Shown here: in pieces, positions 35,672 to 44,250 of the stretch
Layout of the letters: each line of letters opens with the position of its first letter
How positions within the stretch are numbered: the stretch's first letter is position 1
From: CAZMRW01 sp964568805
GTDB lineage: Bacteria > Pseudomonadota > Gammaproteobacteria > Methylococcales > Methylomonadaceae
DNA length: 64,000 bases
Reading direction: 5' to 3'
Assembly (NCBI GenBank): GCA_964568805.1
Contig: CAZMRW010000004.1
Location: forward strand, 46,522 to 110,521
Translations under genes and position numbers: made by a program
Notes under the pieces: model-generated
Database searches by the model: none
Told to the model about the DNA's origin: nothing
What the model saw: only the letters and a program-made list of their open reading frames with translations

Positions 35672-36070
35672 GAGCGCAAATGCCTTCAACCGTTAATGGC
35701 ATTGAATAGGGCAGGTTGTCCATTTAAGCCAGTAAATATTGTCCGGAAATGATTACGCTCAGGCCAGTCCGGATTAGAGCAATTGACTGAATCCGTCTTC
35801 TCAGTTGATGAATAATAATATTATGTTTTATCAGCAACTTAAGAAATTATTCGGATGGATTTTTTATTTATATCGAGCATTGCAGAAAAAAACAATAAGC
35901 ATATTTTGAATTTTTTTTAGCGATAGCTTTGACATCAGGCCTTGTCTCATGATAAAAATTACACCGTTGTTTAATAGAAATCGACAACCAACTCACAAAA
36001 ATGATTGTTTTTTGAGTTGCTCCTTTGAGGAGAGGGGCTTATAACATTAATAACTATAGAGGATTTAAAA
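35672..36070. other. AT-rich leader and promoter region of the small membrane protein
   Basis: There are 399 bases without a protein gene. A sigma70-like promoter is at 35929-35957. The transcript leader would hold two hairpins: AACTCA with TGAGTT (starting about 35994) and CTCC/GGAG immediately after it near 36020. AGAGGA at about 36058 is the ribosome site of the following gene. Confidence 0.5.
35929..35957 (+). promoter_or_regulatory. Predicted sigma70 promoter of the 66-residue membrane protein gene
   Basis: TTGACA at 35929-35934 is a perfect -35 box. About 17 bases downstream the sequence GATAAAAAT (35951 onward) gives a usable -10 element. It lies about 110 bases before the ATG at 36071, leaving a leader with two hairpins. 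Confidence 0.5.
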
Positions 36071-36271
36071 ATGGCTGAAGCACAAGAAAAAGATAACACA
36101 TGGGTAATCGTTGGAGTTTGTATCGCTGCGATTATTCTTTTAGTTGTATTGTTAAAGAAAGACGAAATGAAGCATTTGGAAAGTGGCGCTGTTGCTGCAA
36201 GCAATGCTGAAGTATTCGCAAAAATAGAAAAAAGACATACCAGCAACGTTACTGGTCAAGAAGGCAACTAA
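36071..36271 (+). CDS. Small single-span membrane protein, unknown function
   Basis: The 66-residue protein has one strong hydrophobic helix (WVIVGVCIAAIILLVVLL, about residues 11-28) followed by KKDE and a soluble tail (HLESGAVAASNAEVFAKIEK). The short acidic N-terminus and the lysines after the helix favour the C-terminal tail on the cytoplasmic side. Everything around it suggests high expression: a perfect TTGACA box, a structured leader, AGAGGA ribosome site, GCT/GTT/GAA-rich codons like those of the pmo genes, and its own strong terminator. I do not recognise the family. It could be a small subunit of a membrane complex; that is speculation. Confidence 0.75.
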   Translation: MAEAQEKDNTWVIVGVCIAAIILLVVLLKKDEMKHLESGAVAASNAEVFAKIEKRHTSNVTGQEGN

Positions 36272-36280
36272 AGTACTGCT

Positions 36281-36318
36281 CCCCGGCGGTAACAAACCGT
36301 CGGGGGGTATATTTTTTT
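36281..36318 (+). terminator. Rho-independent terminator after the small membrane protein
   Basis: CCCCGGCGG (36281-36289) pairs with CCGTCGGGG (36297-36305) with one G-T pair and a 7-base loop, followed by a T run ending at 36318. It lies 9 bases after the stop codon. Confidence 0.85.
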
Positions 36319-36611
36319 ACTTAAATCAAAAAAAACCCCCTCCTCAATTTTTGCCCGCTTTCCTTCCGGTTTTGGTTCTTTCGATTGTTTAGCTCACTGT
36401 GAATTGCATCGGTTGTTTTGTTAATCAAGCGATTGATTTTACGACTCGTAGCGGGCTTATCAGGAGACAGGCTCCCTTTCTCGCTTACTTTATTGCGATC
36501 GTCCCGCCTTGAAGACGCAAGGGCTCTACCCGGGTTGAATAATCGTTCCCAAGTGCTGCCTACACGGCGACTGATCATTATAATGATATTTAGGGATTGA
36601 ATCCCTTAACG
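36319..36611. other. Intergenic region without supported gene
   Basis: There are about 290 bases between the terminator and the minus-strand lpxD. A minus-strand open frame at 36321-36578 encodes a basic, low-complexity peptide with no ribosome site or family resemblance. AGGGAT/ATCCCT near 36592 forms a very short hairpin just beyond the lpxD stop and may aid its termination. Confidence 0.35.
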
Positions 36612-37655
36612 CTACTGCTTATGTTGTTCGAGCTTCCGGATTTTTTCTTCCAGCAATTTTACTGTTTTTAACAACTCGGGCAATTTGCCGATGGCCACTT
36701 GTTCCTTATAGGCGGTCTTCTTATCCTTCGCCGGGCTACCGAAAAACTGGGCGCCTGCCGGGATGTTTCCTGCCACTCCCGAGCGCGCCATCACGACTGC
36801 GCCTTGTCCGATGGTGACATGGTCGGCTATGCCTGAGCTGCCGGCCAAAATAGCATAATCTTCAATAATGCAGGAACCTGAAACGCCGGTTTGTCCGCAC
36901 ATGATCACGTTCTTGCCGACCTTATTGTTGTGCCCGATTTGAACCAGATTGTCTATTTTGCTGCCGGCACCGATCGTCGTACTGCCTAACGCCCCTCGAT
37001 CGATGCAGGTGTTTGCGCCAATTTCGACATGGTCCTCGATAATGACATTGCCTACCTGGGGCACTTTTATATGGGCGTGATTTCTGAATTTGTAGCCAAA
37101 ACCATCCGCGCCGATAATGGCGCCGGAGTGGATTATGACATCGTCGCCAATTTCGACATTATCGTAGACCACGGCATAAGGATAAATCCGGCAATTTTTT
37201 CCTATTTTTACGTTTTTACCCAGGTAGACTCCTGCCAGTATTTCGCTGCTATCGCCAATGCTTGAGTTTTCGCCAATCACGGCATAAGGACCGATGTAAA
37301 GGTTGGCGCCCAAGCTGACATTGTCCTCAAGAACAGCCTGAGGTGCGATGCGATGTCCATAAGTCCTGTCAGGATGCAGCAATTTAACCGCGTTGATGAA
37401 ACTGATTTCAGGATCTGCGCAAATCAATAACGAAAGACTCTCGGGTATGCCGGCAACGGCAAAGCCTTCCGCAATAAAACAGGCGGAAGCGATTGACGTT
37501 TTGATGTGCGGAGCATATCGGCTGTTGGTCAATTGCGTGACCTGGTTCGGTCCTGCCGATGTAATATCGGCGGCGGAGTTGATCATTGCTGAGGGATCGC
37601 CGCCCTCTATCCTGGCTCCGCATAAATCGGCAAGTTCTTTTATGGTAATCGGCAT
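36612..37655 (-). CDS. lpxD: UDP-3-O-(3-hydroxyacyl)glucosamine N-acyltransferase LpxD
   Basis: LpxD adds the second acyl chain in lipid A synthesis. The 347-residue protein has the N-terminal uridine-binding domain (ELADLCGARIEGG), then a left-handed hexapeptide-repeat helix with GADGFGYKF, a catalytic histidine region in IDNLVQIGHNNKVG, and a C-terminal helix (LLKTVKLLEEKIRKLEQHK). It usually sits between skp and fabZ, but here stands alone about 25 kb from that cluster. Confidence 0.95.
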   Translation of the reverse strand: MPITIKELADLCGARIEGGDPSAMINSAADITSAGPNQVTQLTNSRYAPHIKTSIASACFIAEGFAVAGIPESLSLLICADPEISFINAVKLLHPDRTYGHRIAPQAVLEDNVSLGANLYIGPYAVIGENSSIGDSSEILAGVYLGKNVKIGKNCRIYPYAVVYDNVEIGDDVIIHSGAIIGADGFGYKFRNHAHIKVPQVGNVIIEDHVEIGANTCIDRGALGSTTIGAGSKIDNLVQIGHNNKVGKNVIMCGQTGVSGSCIIEDYAILAGSSGIADHVTIGQGAVVMARSGVAGNIPAGAQFFGSPAKDKKTAYKEQVAIGKLPELLKTVKLLEEKIRKLEQHKQ

Positions 37656-37861
37656 GGTTATCTCTGCTGTGATCTAATCTGGCGCCGGAATGCACGGCGC
37701 GTCGCTTAATTTAATTAATATATATGAGGGGGCGGCGCCTGCTCGCGTAGGGCGAACGGGGTGCAGAATAATATACCGGTAAATAGCGACTTTTGCACGA
37801 GCGCAATAGCCGCATGGCATCAGGATGCGCTGCCAAAATTACTTCGATGTTCCGCTCGATA

Positions 37862-38551
37862 TCAGTCCCTGCCCTTAAGCGACTGCAAAAGCAAATTGAA
37901 AATAAATGCTATCAGTAACAGCACCAGTCCCAGGGCAAGACCCAATTCAAATTCACCTTTACTGGTTTCCAGCGCGATTGCGGTTGTCATGGTCCGGGTT
38001 GAGCCCTGAATGTTGCCGCCAAGCATCATTGCCGCGCCGACTTCGCCGATAGCGCGGCCGAACCCGGTAATGACGGCGGCCAATATGGCAAAACGTAATT
38101 CGCTTAATACCATGAGCAGGCGTTGGCGTGTTTTGGCTCCCAGTAATGTCAATGTCAGAATCAGACGTTTGTCTGCTGACTGGACAGCTACCATGGTCAT
38201 ATTCATGATGATAGGCAAAATGAGAATGCCCTCGCCCAGAATCACGGCGGATTGTGTATAGAGCAGGCCGAATTCACCCAAAGGTCCCTGGCGGCTGAGC
38301 AGGCCGTATAATATCAGGCCTATCATTACGGTCGGCATTGCCATCAGGGTATTCAAGACCTGCTGCAGGGCTTTTTTGCCGGCAAATTCGCTGACAGCCG
38401 CCCATATGCCCAGTGTGACACCAAGCAGCGAGGCAAGAAGCGTCGCAATCAATGATATCTTTAAAGAAGTTGAAACGATTTCAACGACTGTGGGTTCAAC
38501 TTGAATAATGAGCAGAATGGCTGCCCAAAGAGCATCCGAAAAATAGTTCAT
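37862..38551 (-). CDS. tupB: Tungstate/molybdate-type ABC transporter permease (TupB-like)
   Basis: The 229-residue integral membrane protein has five or more helices and the binding-protein-dependent permease loop GFGRAIGEVGAAMMLGGN, which docks on the ATPase. The N-terminal part (VVEIVSTSLKISLIATLLAS) and the MPTVMIGLILYGLLSRQGPLG block match TupB/WtpB-type permeases of tungstate importers. No binding protein or ATPase gene is adjacent. Its place next to molybdopterin genes moaC, moaD and moaE supports an oxyanion (W or Mo) substrate. Confidence 0.8.
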   Translation of the reverse strand: MNYFSDALWAAILLIIQVEPTVVEIVSTSLKISLIATLLASLLGVTLGIWAAVSEFAGKKALQQVLNTLMAMPTVMIGLILYGLLSRQGPLGEFGLLYTQSAVILGEGILILPIIMNMTMVAVQSADKRLILTLTLLGAKTRQRLLMVLSELRFAILAAVITGFGRAIGEVGAAMMLGGNIQGSTRTMTTAIALETSKGEFELGLALGLVLLLIAFIFNLLLQSLKGRD

Positions 38552-38596
38552 TTCGATCGAGAGAGTGCGATGCCGGTGATAAGCGATAAATAGCCC

Positions 38597-39073
38597 TTAC
38601 TGGTGTTGCCAGTGGCCGGATTTGCCGCCATCTTTCTCCAGCAAGCGCACAGATTCGATCACCATGCCGCGGTCTACCGCCTTGCACATGTCGTAGATGG
38701 TGAGCAAGGCGATCTGTGTTGCATTTAGCGCTTCCATTTCCACGCCGGTTTGGCCATTGGTTTTTACGGTGCTCCGGCAGTGGACGCGGTTTTTGTCCGT
38801 TTCTGCGGTCAGATTAATTTCCACATGAGTGATGGGCAGGGGATGGCAGAGCGGTATCAAGTCCGATGTTTTTTTGCTTGCCATAATGCCGGCTATCCTT
38901 GCGACGGCTAGCACGTCGCCTTTTTTGTGGCTGCCGTCGATGATCAGTTGAAGCGTATCACGCTGCATTTCGATATAGCCTTCGGCGATAGCGGTGCGCT
39001 GGGTTATGGCTTTATCGCCGACATCGACCATAATGGCTTCGCCGGATTGGTTAAAATGTGGTGTGTGTGTCAC
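38597..39073 (-). CDS. moaC: Cyclic pyranopterin monophosphate synthase MoaC
   Basis: MoaC makes cyclic pyranopterin monophosphate in molybdenum cofactor synthesis. Family blocks are MVDVGDKAITQR, HKKGDVLAVARIAGIMASKK, LIPLCHPL and GVEMEALNATQIALLTIYDM, including the catalytic lysines and histidines. I prefer the GTG at 39073, which yields THTPHFNQSGEAIMVDV aligned with the known N-terminus; an ATG at 39127 would add 18 unrelated residues and run into the upstream region of moaD. It is divergent from moaD with about 90 bases between them. Confidence 0.94.
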   Translation of the reverse strand: MTHTPHFNQSGEAIMVDVGDKAITQRTAIAEGYIEMQRDTLQLIIDGSHKKGDVLAVARIAGIMASKKTSDLIPLCHPLPITHVEINLTAETDKNRVHCRSTVKTNGQTGVEMEALNATQIALLTIYDMCKAVDRGMVIESVRLLEKDGGKSGHWQHQ

Positions 39074-39165
39074 AATTCGGTAAAATGTTGGAAAAAATGA
39101 ATAAGCAGTGATTGGTGTTGGCAGCAACTGCTTATGAAATAATCCAATTTTTTATCATTGCGTCA

Positions 39166-39405
39166 ATGTCTATGTCAATTAAAGTTCGTTATTTCGCCAG
39201 TTTAAAAGAAAGTATTGGACGTTCGGAAGACGTTCTGGAATCGATTGATAATCTGACGGCCAGAGAGCTTTGGTCCCTATGCGTGACCGACAGACCCTTG
39301 CCTGAATCCGTTTTGGTGGCGATCAATATGAACTATGTCGACTGGGACAGCGTCGTAAGGGATGGCGATGAGGTGGCTTTTTTTCCACCGGTTACGGGAG
39401 GGTGA
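39166..39405 (+). CDS. moaD: Molybdopterin synthase sulfur carrier subunit MoaD
   Basis: MoaD is a ubiquitin-like protein whose C-terminal Gly-Gly is thiocarboxylated and donates sulfur to the pterin. From the ATG at 39166 it has about 79 residues (MSMSIKVRYFASLKES), ending in EVAFFPPVTGG with the required GG. The open frame extends upstream to 39112 without family resemblance. moaE starts three bases after its stop. MoeB, which activates MoaD, is encoded at 63181. Confidence 0.93.
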   Translation: MSMSIKVRYFASLKESIGRSEDVLESIDNLTARELWSLCVTDRPLPESVLVAINMNYVDWDSVVRDGDEVAFFPPVTGG

Positions 39406-39407
39406 GG

Positions 39408-39869
39408 ATGGCAGTGAAAATCCGGGATGGATTATTTGACCCCTGGCTGGAAGTCGGGCAATATCAGAATGCAGCGAGCGTTATGGCCGGAAAGTTTGGC
39501 GCGACTAGCGTTTTTATCGGCACCATGCGCGATTTCAACGATGGCGATGAGGTCAAAGGCATGGCCCTGGAACATTATCCGGGCATGACTGAACAGGAAC
39601 TGGAAAAAATAATCGCTGAAGCGTCCCGGCGCTGGCAAATAATCGATACGTTGGTAATTCATCGGGTAGGCGATATTTTGCCTGGCGAGCCGATTGTCCT
39701 GGTGTCGGTTTGGGCATCGCACCGCGGCGATGCCTTTGATGCAAGCCGGTACATCATGGAAGCGCTCAAGTCGAAAGCGCCATTCTGGAAAAAAGAGCTG
39801 CTAAAATCCGAGCAGAGCCGGTGGGTTGCCAGCAATACGGATGGTTACAAGCCGGTTCAGGGGGCTTGA
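39408..39869 (+). CDS. moaE: Molybdopterin synthase catalytic subunit MoaE
   Basis: MoaE forms the heterotetramer with MoaD and converts the precursor to molybdopterin. Blocks include FIGTMRDFNDGDEVKGMALEHYPGM, IHRVGDILPGEPIVLVSVWASHRGDAF and the C-terminal LKSKAPFWKKE with the catalytic lysines. The ATG at 39408 is preferred, with GGAGG six bases upstream; the GTG at 39402 would overlap that site. The DUF2797 gene follows after one base. Confidence 0.94.
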   Translation: MAVKIRDGLFDPWLEVGQYQNAASVMAGKFGATSVFIGTMRDFNDGDEVKGMALEHYPGMTEQELEKIIAEASRRWQIIDTLVIHRVGDILPGEPIVLVSVWASHRGDAFDASRYIMEALKSKAPFWKKELLKSEQSRWVASNTDGYKPVQGA

Positions 39870-39870
39870 G

Positions 39871-40686
39871 ATGCGGGGACAATTAAAAAAAATGCAGGCC
39901 AGGCTGGATAAGCCGGTCGAGTACCGCTTGCCGCTAGGCGATGACAGTGTCACTCTAAATCCGTTGATCGGCAAAACGATCAAGCTGAGTTACACCGGCA
40001 GAATTTTTTGCATACATTGCAACAGGGCTACCAAAAAGAGTTTTAGTCAAGGCTATTGTTACCCCTGTTTTATCAAGCTGGCGCAATGCGACATGTGCAT
40101 CATGAAACCCGAAACCTGTCACTTTGCCGCCGGTACTTGCCGGGAGCCGGAGTGGGCCGAACAATTCTGCATGCAGGCGCATATTGTTTATCTGGCGAAT
40201 TCCAGTGGAATCAAGGTCGGCATCACCCGGCAATCCCAGATTCCCACGCGCTGGATCGATCAGGGAGCGGTGCAGGCGCTGCCTATTTTTAAAGTGTCGT
40301 CACGTTATCTATCCGGATTGATTGAAGTTGCGATCGGCAAACATATCAGCGATAAAACCAGCTGGCAGCAGATGCTCAAAAATCAGGTTGAGCCTATCGA
40401 TCTGATAAAAAAACGTGACGAATTGGCCGGCATATGCGAAACGGAACTGTCCGGCATCCGCAAGCAGTTCGGTCCCAATGCCATCGAGTTCTTGTCCGGC
40501 GAGACATCGGTGGCTATCCATTTTCCGGTGGACATTAATCCGGTCAAGGTCAAGTCGTTCAATTTTGACAAGAACCCGGAGATTTCAGGTATCCTTCATG
40601 GAATTAAAGGGCAGTATCTGATCATGGATTCCGGAGTCATCAATGTTCGAAAGTTTGCCGGCTACGAAGTCGAGTTTTCAGTTTAG
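39871..40686 (+). CDS. DUF2797 family protein (zinc-finger and GIY-YIG-like)
   Basis: From the ATG at 39871 the protein has 271 residues. Cysteines CIHC, CYPC, CDMC and further C/H residues (METCHFAAGTC region) suggest one or two zinc sites near residues 45-100. They are followed by HIVYLANSSGIKVGITRQ, a GIY-YIG-like strand pattern. This combination is typical of DUF2797 proteins, whose function is unknown to me. It starts one base after the moaE stop, so it is in the moaD-moaE operon; whether it acts in cofactor synthesis is not established. Confidence 0.75.
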   Translation: MRGQLKKMQARLDKPVEYRLPLGDDSVTLNPLIGKTIKLSYTGRIFCIHCNRATKKSFSQGYCYPCFIKLAQCDMCIMKPETCHFAAGTCREPEWAEQFCMQAHIVYLANSSGIKVGITRQSQIPTRWIDQGAVQALPIFKVSSRYLSGLIEVAIGKHISDKTSWQQMLKNQVEPIDLIKKRDELAGICETELSGIRKQFGPNAIEFLSGETSVAIHFPVDINPVKVKSFNFDKNPEISGILHGIKGQYLIMDSGVINVRKFAGYEVEFSV

Positions 40687-41101
40687 TCTGGCAATGTCTG
40701 CAACCCAATTCGCTTACGGGTAGTCGATCGGAATGGGTTCATTACCGGTACCTGCCGTCCATATTAGGGTAAATTCATTTAGATATGATCGATAAGCCAC
40801 GCATCCTTTTCCCGGCTTGAAGATCTTTTTCCTTTATCATTCGTCGTATTTGCAGCAACGGTTAGTTCAACTTAAACCTTTTCTAAACGGCTATAGTCAT
40901 ACAAAATGGCGGCAGCTTGTTTTTTCACTGCTATTCTTAACTTCACGAGGGATTGATTTTAATTTTCCTTTTTAAGCCGATATGGGTATATCAGGGTTAT
41001 TGCAGCATGAAAACCGGATGTTAATGCTGCAAAGAATCCTTGTTATTTATAACGGCGCCCCCATAATCTATATTTCCAAGTACAGTGTAAAAGGTTCCTT
41101 T
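40687..41101. other. Upstream region of lon
   Basis: There are 415 bases before the lon start. An open frame in the lon phase extends back to 40982, but its residues do not look like Lon. CTTGAAGA near 40827 recalls a heat-shock -35 box, but no convincing heat-shock -10 follows. No gene is supported here. Confidence 0.35.
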
Positions 41102-43534
41102 ATGGAAACGCAGAAAATGACAGAATTACATCAGACAAATTTGTTTATCCCCGTATTGCCCCTTCGGGATGTCGTAGTGTATCCGCATATGGTCATCCCA
41201 TTGTTTGTCGGCAGGGAGAGATCAATTGAAGCGTTGGAAGCTGCGATGAAGGATAACAAGCAGATTTTGCTAGTAGCGCAAAAAGAAGCGGAAGTGGACG
41301 AGCCCGAATTTGAGGATCTTTATCTAATCGGCACCTTGGCCAATATTCTGCAATTGCTGAAACTTCCGGATGGAACGGTAAAGGTTTTGGTGGAGGGGAG
41401 CCAGCGCAGCAAGGTTTTGAGCTATAAGGAAACAGGGAGCTATTATTCAGGGTTGGTGGAAAACATTGAAGATACCCTGACGATATCCGATCAAGAGCAG
41501 GAAGTATTGCAACGAACCGTTATCAATTCATTTGATCAATATGTGAAACTCAATAACAAGATTCCCCCCGAAGTATTGAATGCGTTGTCGGGAATAGATG
41601 ACCTGAGCCGTCTTGCTGACACCATAGCAGCCCATATGACCTTGAAGGTCAATGAAAAGCAGGGCATACTGGAAACCGCCGATATTGCCAAACGCCTCGA
41701 AAATTTAATGACCTACATGGAAGGCGAGGTCGATCTTCTAGAGATGGAGAAACGGATTCGTGTCCGGGTAAAACAGCAGATGGAGAAAAACCAAAGGGAA
41801 TATTATCTGAATGAACAGATGAAGGCGATTCAAAAAGAACTGGGTGAGATGGACAATGCACCCAATGAAATTGAAGACCTCGAAAAGAAAATCGAAAATG
41901 CCGGCATGTCGAAGGAGGCCAAAACCAAGGCGACCACCGAACTGAACAAGCTCAAGCTGATGTCGCCGATGTCGGCTGAGGCCACAGTGGTTAGAAACTA
42001 TATCGACTGGATGGTCAATGTACCATGGAAGAAAAAAACAAAAGTAAGGCATGATTTAAAAATAGCCGAACAGGTTTTGGAATCGGAGCATTATGGTTTG
42101 GAAAAGGTCAAGGAGCGAATTCTTGAATATCTTGCCGTGCAACAGCGGGTGCAGCAGCTTAAAGGGCCTATTTTATGCCTGGTGGGGCCTCCCGGTGTCG
42201 GTAAAACCTCGCTGGGCGAGTCGATCGCAAGGGCGACCAATCGCAAGTATATCCGCATGGCTTTGGGCGGCGTTCGCGACGAGGCGGAAATTCGCGGCCA
42301 TCGACGGACCTATATCGGTTCCATGCCGGGAAAAATTTTACAAAACCTGGCCAAGATAAAAACGCGCAATCCGATGTTTTTGCTGGATGAAATCGATAAA
42401 ATGGCGACCGATTTCCGGGGCGATCCGGCTTCGGCCTTATTGGAGGTGCTGGATCCCGAGCAGAATCATACCTTTTCGGACCACTATCTCGAAGTTGATT
42501 TCGATTTGTCCGATGTGATGTTCGTCGCCACCGCCAATACCATGAATATTCCTCCGGCCTTGCTGGATCGTATGGAGGTCATCCGCCTGGCCGGTTATAC
42601 CGAAGATGAAAAGATCAATATCGCCCTTCGTTATTTGATCCCGAAACAAATCAAAAATAACGGATTGAAAGCGCATGAAATCGAAATTTCGGAAGCAGCT
42701 GTCAGAGATATGATCCGTTATTACTCCCGGGAAGCAGGCGTCAGAAATCTTGAAAGAGATATTTCGAAGGTTTGCCGCAAGGTCGTCAAGGCGCTGTTGC
42801 TGCAGCCGCGAGATTCCAGGGTCAGTATTACACCTGAAAATCTCGGCGACTATCTTGGAATACGGCGCTATAATTATGGACTTGCCGAAGAACAGGATCA
42901 GGTCGGGCAAGTTACCGGCCTGGCCTGGACCGAAGTGGGCGGGGAATTATTGACTATCGAGACAGCGGTTATTCCCGGTAAAGGAAAGCATTCGTCAACA
43001 GGGAAACTGGGCGATGTCATGAAAGAATCGATTGAAGCGGCCATGACCGTGGTCAGGAGCCGGGCTGAAATTCTGGGCATAGATAGCGAACTGTTTCAGA
43101 AAAACGATATACACATACACGTTCCGGAAGGCGCCACCCCTAAAGATGGGCCCAGCGCGGGTATCGGCATGTGCACGGCTATTATTTCGGCCCTGACTAA
43201 AATACCGGTGCATGCGAATGTCGCCATGACCGGGGAGATTACTTTACGCGGCGAAGTACTCCCTATCGGCGGCCTGAAAGAGAAGCTTCTAGCGGCTCAC
43301 CGCGGAGGCATAAAAACAGTGTTGATTCCTGCGGAAAATGCAAAGGACCTCGTTGAAATTCCTGAGAATATCAAGCAACATCTTGATATCAGGCCAGTAC
43401 ATTGGATAGATGAGGTTCTGGAAGTGGCTTTGCAATTTTTGCCGGCTCCGGCAAATCAAAGCGCTGCCGACGAGCAGTCCAAGGCTGAAGTCGACGCTGC
43501 TAAAATGAAAAATCAGGGTCTGACAGCGCACTAA
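41102..43534 (+). CDS. lon: ATP-dependent protease Lon
   Basis: Lon degrades damaged and regulatory proteins. From the ATG at 41102 (METQKMTELHQTNLFIPVLPLRDVVVYP) it has 810 residues: an N-terminal substrate domain, the AAA+ module with Walker A GPPGVGKTS and Walker B FLLDEIDKM, and the C-terminal protease domain with catalytic serine in DGPSAGIGM and lysine in GGLKEKLLAAHRGG. The open frame begins 40 codons earlier, but those residues are unlike the family. An AAAGG precedes the chosen start. Order lon-hupB-ppiD is conserved. Confidence 0.96.
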   Translation: METQKMTELHQTNLFIPVLPLRDVVVYPHMVIPLFVGRERSIEALEAAMKDNKQILLVAQKEAEVDEPEFEDLYLIGTLANILQLLKLPDGTVKVLVEGSQRSKVLSYKETGSYYSGLVENIEDTLTISDQEQEVLQRTVINSFDQYVKLNNKIPPEVLNALSGIDDLSRLADTIAAHMTLKVNEKQGILETADIAKRLENLMTYMEGEVDLLEMEKRIRVRVKQQMEKNQREYYLNEQMKAIQKELGEMDNAPNEIEDLEKKIENAGMSKEAKTKATTELNKLKLMSPMSAEATVVRNYIDWMVNVPWKKKTKVRHDLKIAEQVLESEHYGLEKVKERILEYLAVQQRVQQLKGPILCLVGPPGVGKTSLGESIARATNRKYIRMALGGVRDEAEIRGHRRTYIGSMPGKILQNLAKIKTRNPMFLLDEIDKMATDFRGDPASALLEVLDPEQNHTFSDHYLEVDFDLSDVMFVATANTMNIPPALLDRMEVIRLAGYTEDEKINIALRYLIPKQIKNNGLKAHEIEISEAAVRDMIRYYSREAGVRNLERDISKVCRKVVKALLLQPRDSRVSITPENLGDYLGIRRYNYGLAEEQDQVGQVTGLAWTEVGGELLTIETAVIPGKGKHSSTGKLGDVMKESIEAAMTVVRSRAEILGIDSELFQKNDIHIHVPEGATPKDGPSAGIGMCTAIISALTKIPVHANVAMTGEITLRGEVLPIGGLKEKLLAAHRGGIKTVLIPAENAKDLVEIPENIKQHLDIRPVHWIDEVLEVALQFLPAPANQSAADEQSKAEVDAAKMKNQGLTAH

Positions 43535-43600
43535 ATTAGGTGCGCAACACCCCGATTTGTGACTGAGATAGTAAAATTTCAGGCATATTCGGGTTAAAGC

Positions 43601-43630
43601 TTGACACTGGTTTGCCGCTATTGATATAAC
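43601..43630 (+). promoter_or_regulatory. Predicted sigma70 promoter of hupB
   Basis: TTGACA at 43601-43606 and TATAAC at 43625-43630 are separated by 18 bases, about 90 bases before the hupB start. Confidence 0.65.
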
Positions 43631-43720
43631 TTGCTACTTTCTTGTGTTATTTGTATTCGGACATGAGGATAGACGGGCTATTGCTGAATATAATTAAAAT
43701 TGACTTCCTAAGGGGGAATA

Positions 43721-43993
43721 ATGAATAAATCGGAACTGATTGATGCGATTGCGGCATCGGCTGACTTATCAAAAGCGGATGCAGGACGTGCTCTGGATGG
43801 TTTCATCGGAGCGGTGACAGATGCGCTGAGCAAAGGCGATTCTGTTACATTGGTGGGGTTTGGCACCTTTTCAGTAAAAGGTAGAGCTGAGCGCAAAGGC
43901 CGTAATCCGCAGACTGGGGAAGAAATTACTATTAAAGCCGCGCAAATTCCATCATTTAAAGTTGGCAAATCTTTAAAAGATGCTGTAAACTAG
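43721..43993 (+). CDS. hupB: DNA-binding protein HU-beta
   Basis: HU is a nucleoid protein that bends DNA without strong sequence preference. The 90-residue protein reads MNKSELIDAIAASADLSK at the start and has the beta-arm region GRNPQTGEEITI and IPSFKVGKSLKDAVN at the end, all standard. AGGGGG lies eight bases before the ATG. It follows lon and precedes two tRNA genes. Confidence 0.97.
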   Translation: MNKSELIDAIAASADLSKADAGRALDGFIGAVTDALSKGDSVTLVGFGTFSVKGRAERKGRNPQTGEEITIKAAQIPSFKVGKSLKDAVN

Positions 43994-44005
43994 CTGTCTT
44001 TAGTC

Positions 44006-44081
44006 GGGTGCTTAGCTCAGCTGGGAGAGCATCGCCCTTACAAGGCGAGGGTCGGGGGTTCGAACCCCTCAGCACCCACCA
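44006..44081 (+). tRNA. tRNA-Val (anticodon TAC)
   Basis: The 76-base gene has acceptor arms GGGTGCT and AGCACCC, a D arm with AGCTCAGCTGGGAGAGC, anticodon stem TCGCC/GGCGA around loop CTTACAA (anticodon TAC), T arm with GGTTCGAACC, and an encoded CCA. It starts 12 bases after the hupB stop. Confidence 0.97.
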
Positions 44082-44087
44082 GACATT

Positions 44088-44164
44088 GGAGTGGTAGTTC
44101 AGTTGGTTAGAATACCGGCCTGTCACGCCGGGGGTCGCGGGTTCGAGCCCCGTCCGCTCCGCCA
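44088..44164 (+). tRNA. tRNA-Asp (anticodon GTC)
   Basis: The 77-base gene has acceptor arms GGAGTGG and CCGCTCC (one G-T pair), anticodon loop CTGTCAC (anticodon GTC), T arm GGTTCGAGCC and an encoded CCA. It lies six bases after tRNA-Val, so both are probably processed from one transcript. Confidence 0.97.
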
Positions 44165-44170
44165 AATTAA

Positions 44171-44206
44171 AAAGCCCCGTACCGTCTGGTCCGGGGCTTT
44201 TTTTTT
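44171..44206 (+). terminator. Rho-independent terminator after the tRNA pair
   Basis: AAAGCCCCG (44171-44179) pairs with CGGGGCTTT (44192-44200), with additional inner ACC/GGT pairing, followed by a run of T. It ends the hupB/tRNA transcription unit before ppiD. Confidence 0.9.
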
Positions 44207-44250
44207 GTGGGTTTTTGCTTAATGCAATTTGTATCTTTAGGACTGACCAT

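Noticed and set aside
36321..36578. Minus-strand 85-codon open frame
   Set aside because: Basic low-complexity peptide with no start signals and no recognisable family; probably chance.
40820..40860. Heat-shock (sigma32-like) promoter before lon
   Set aside because: CTTGAA is present but no proper -10 box follows at the right distance.
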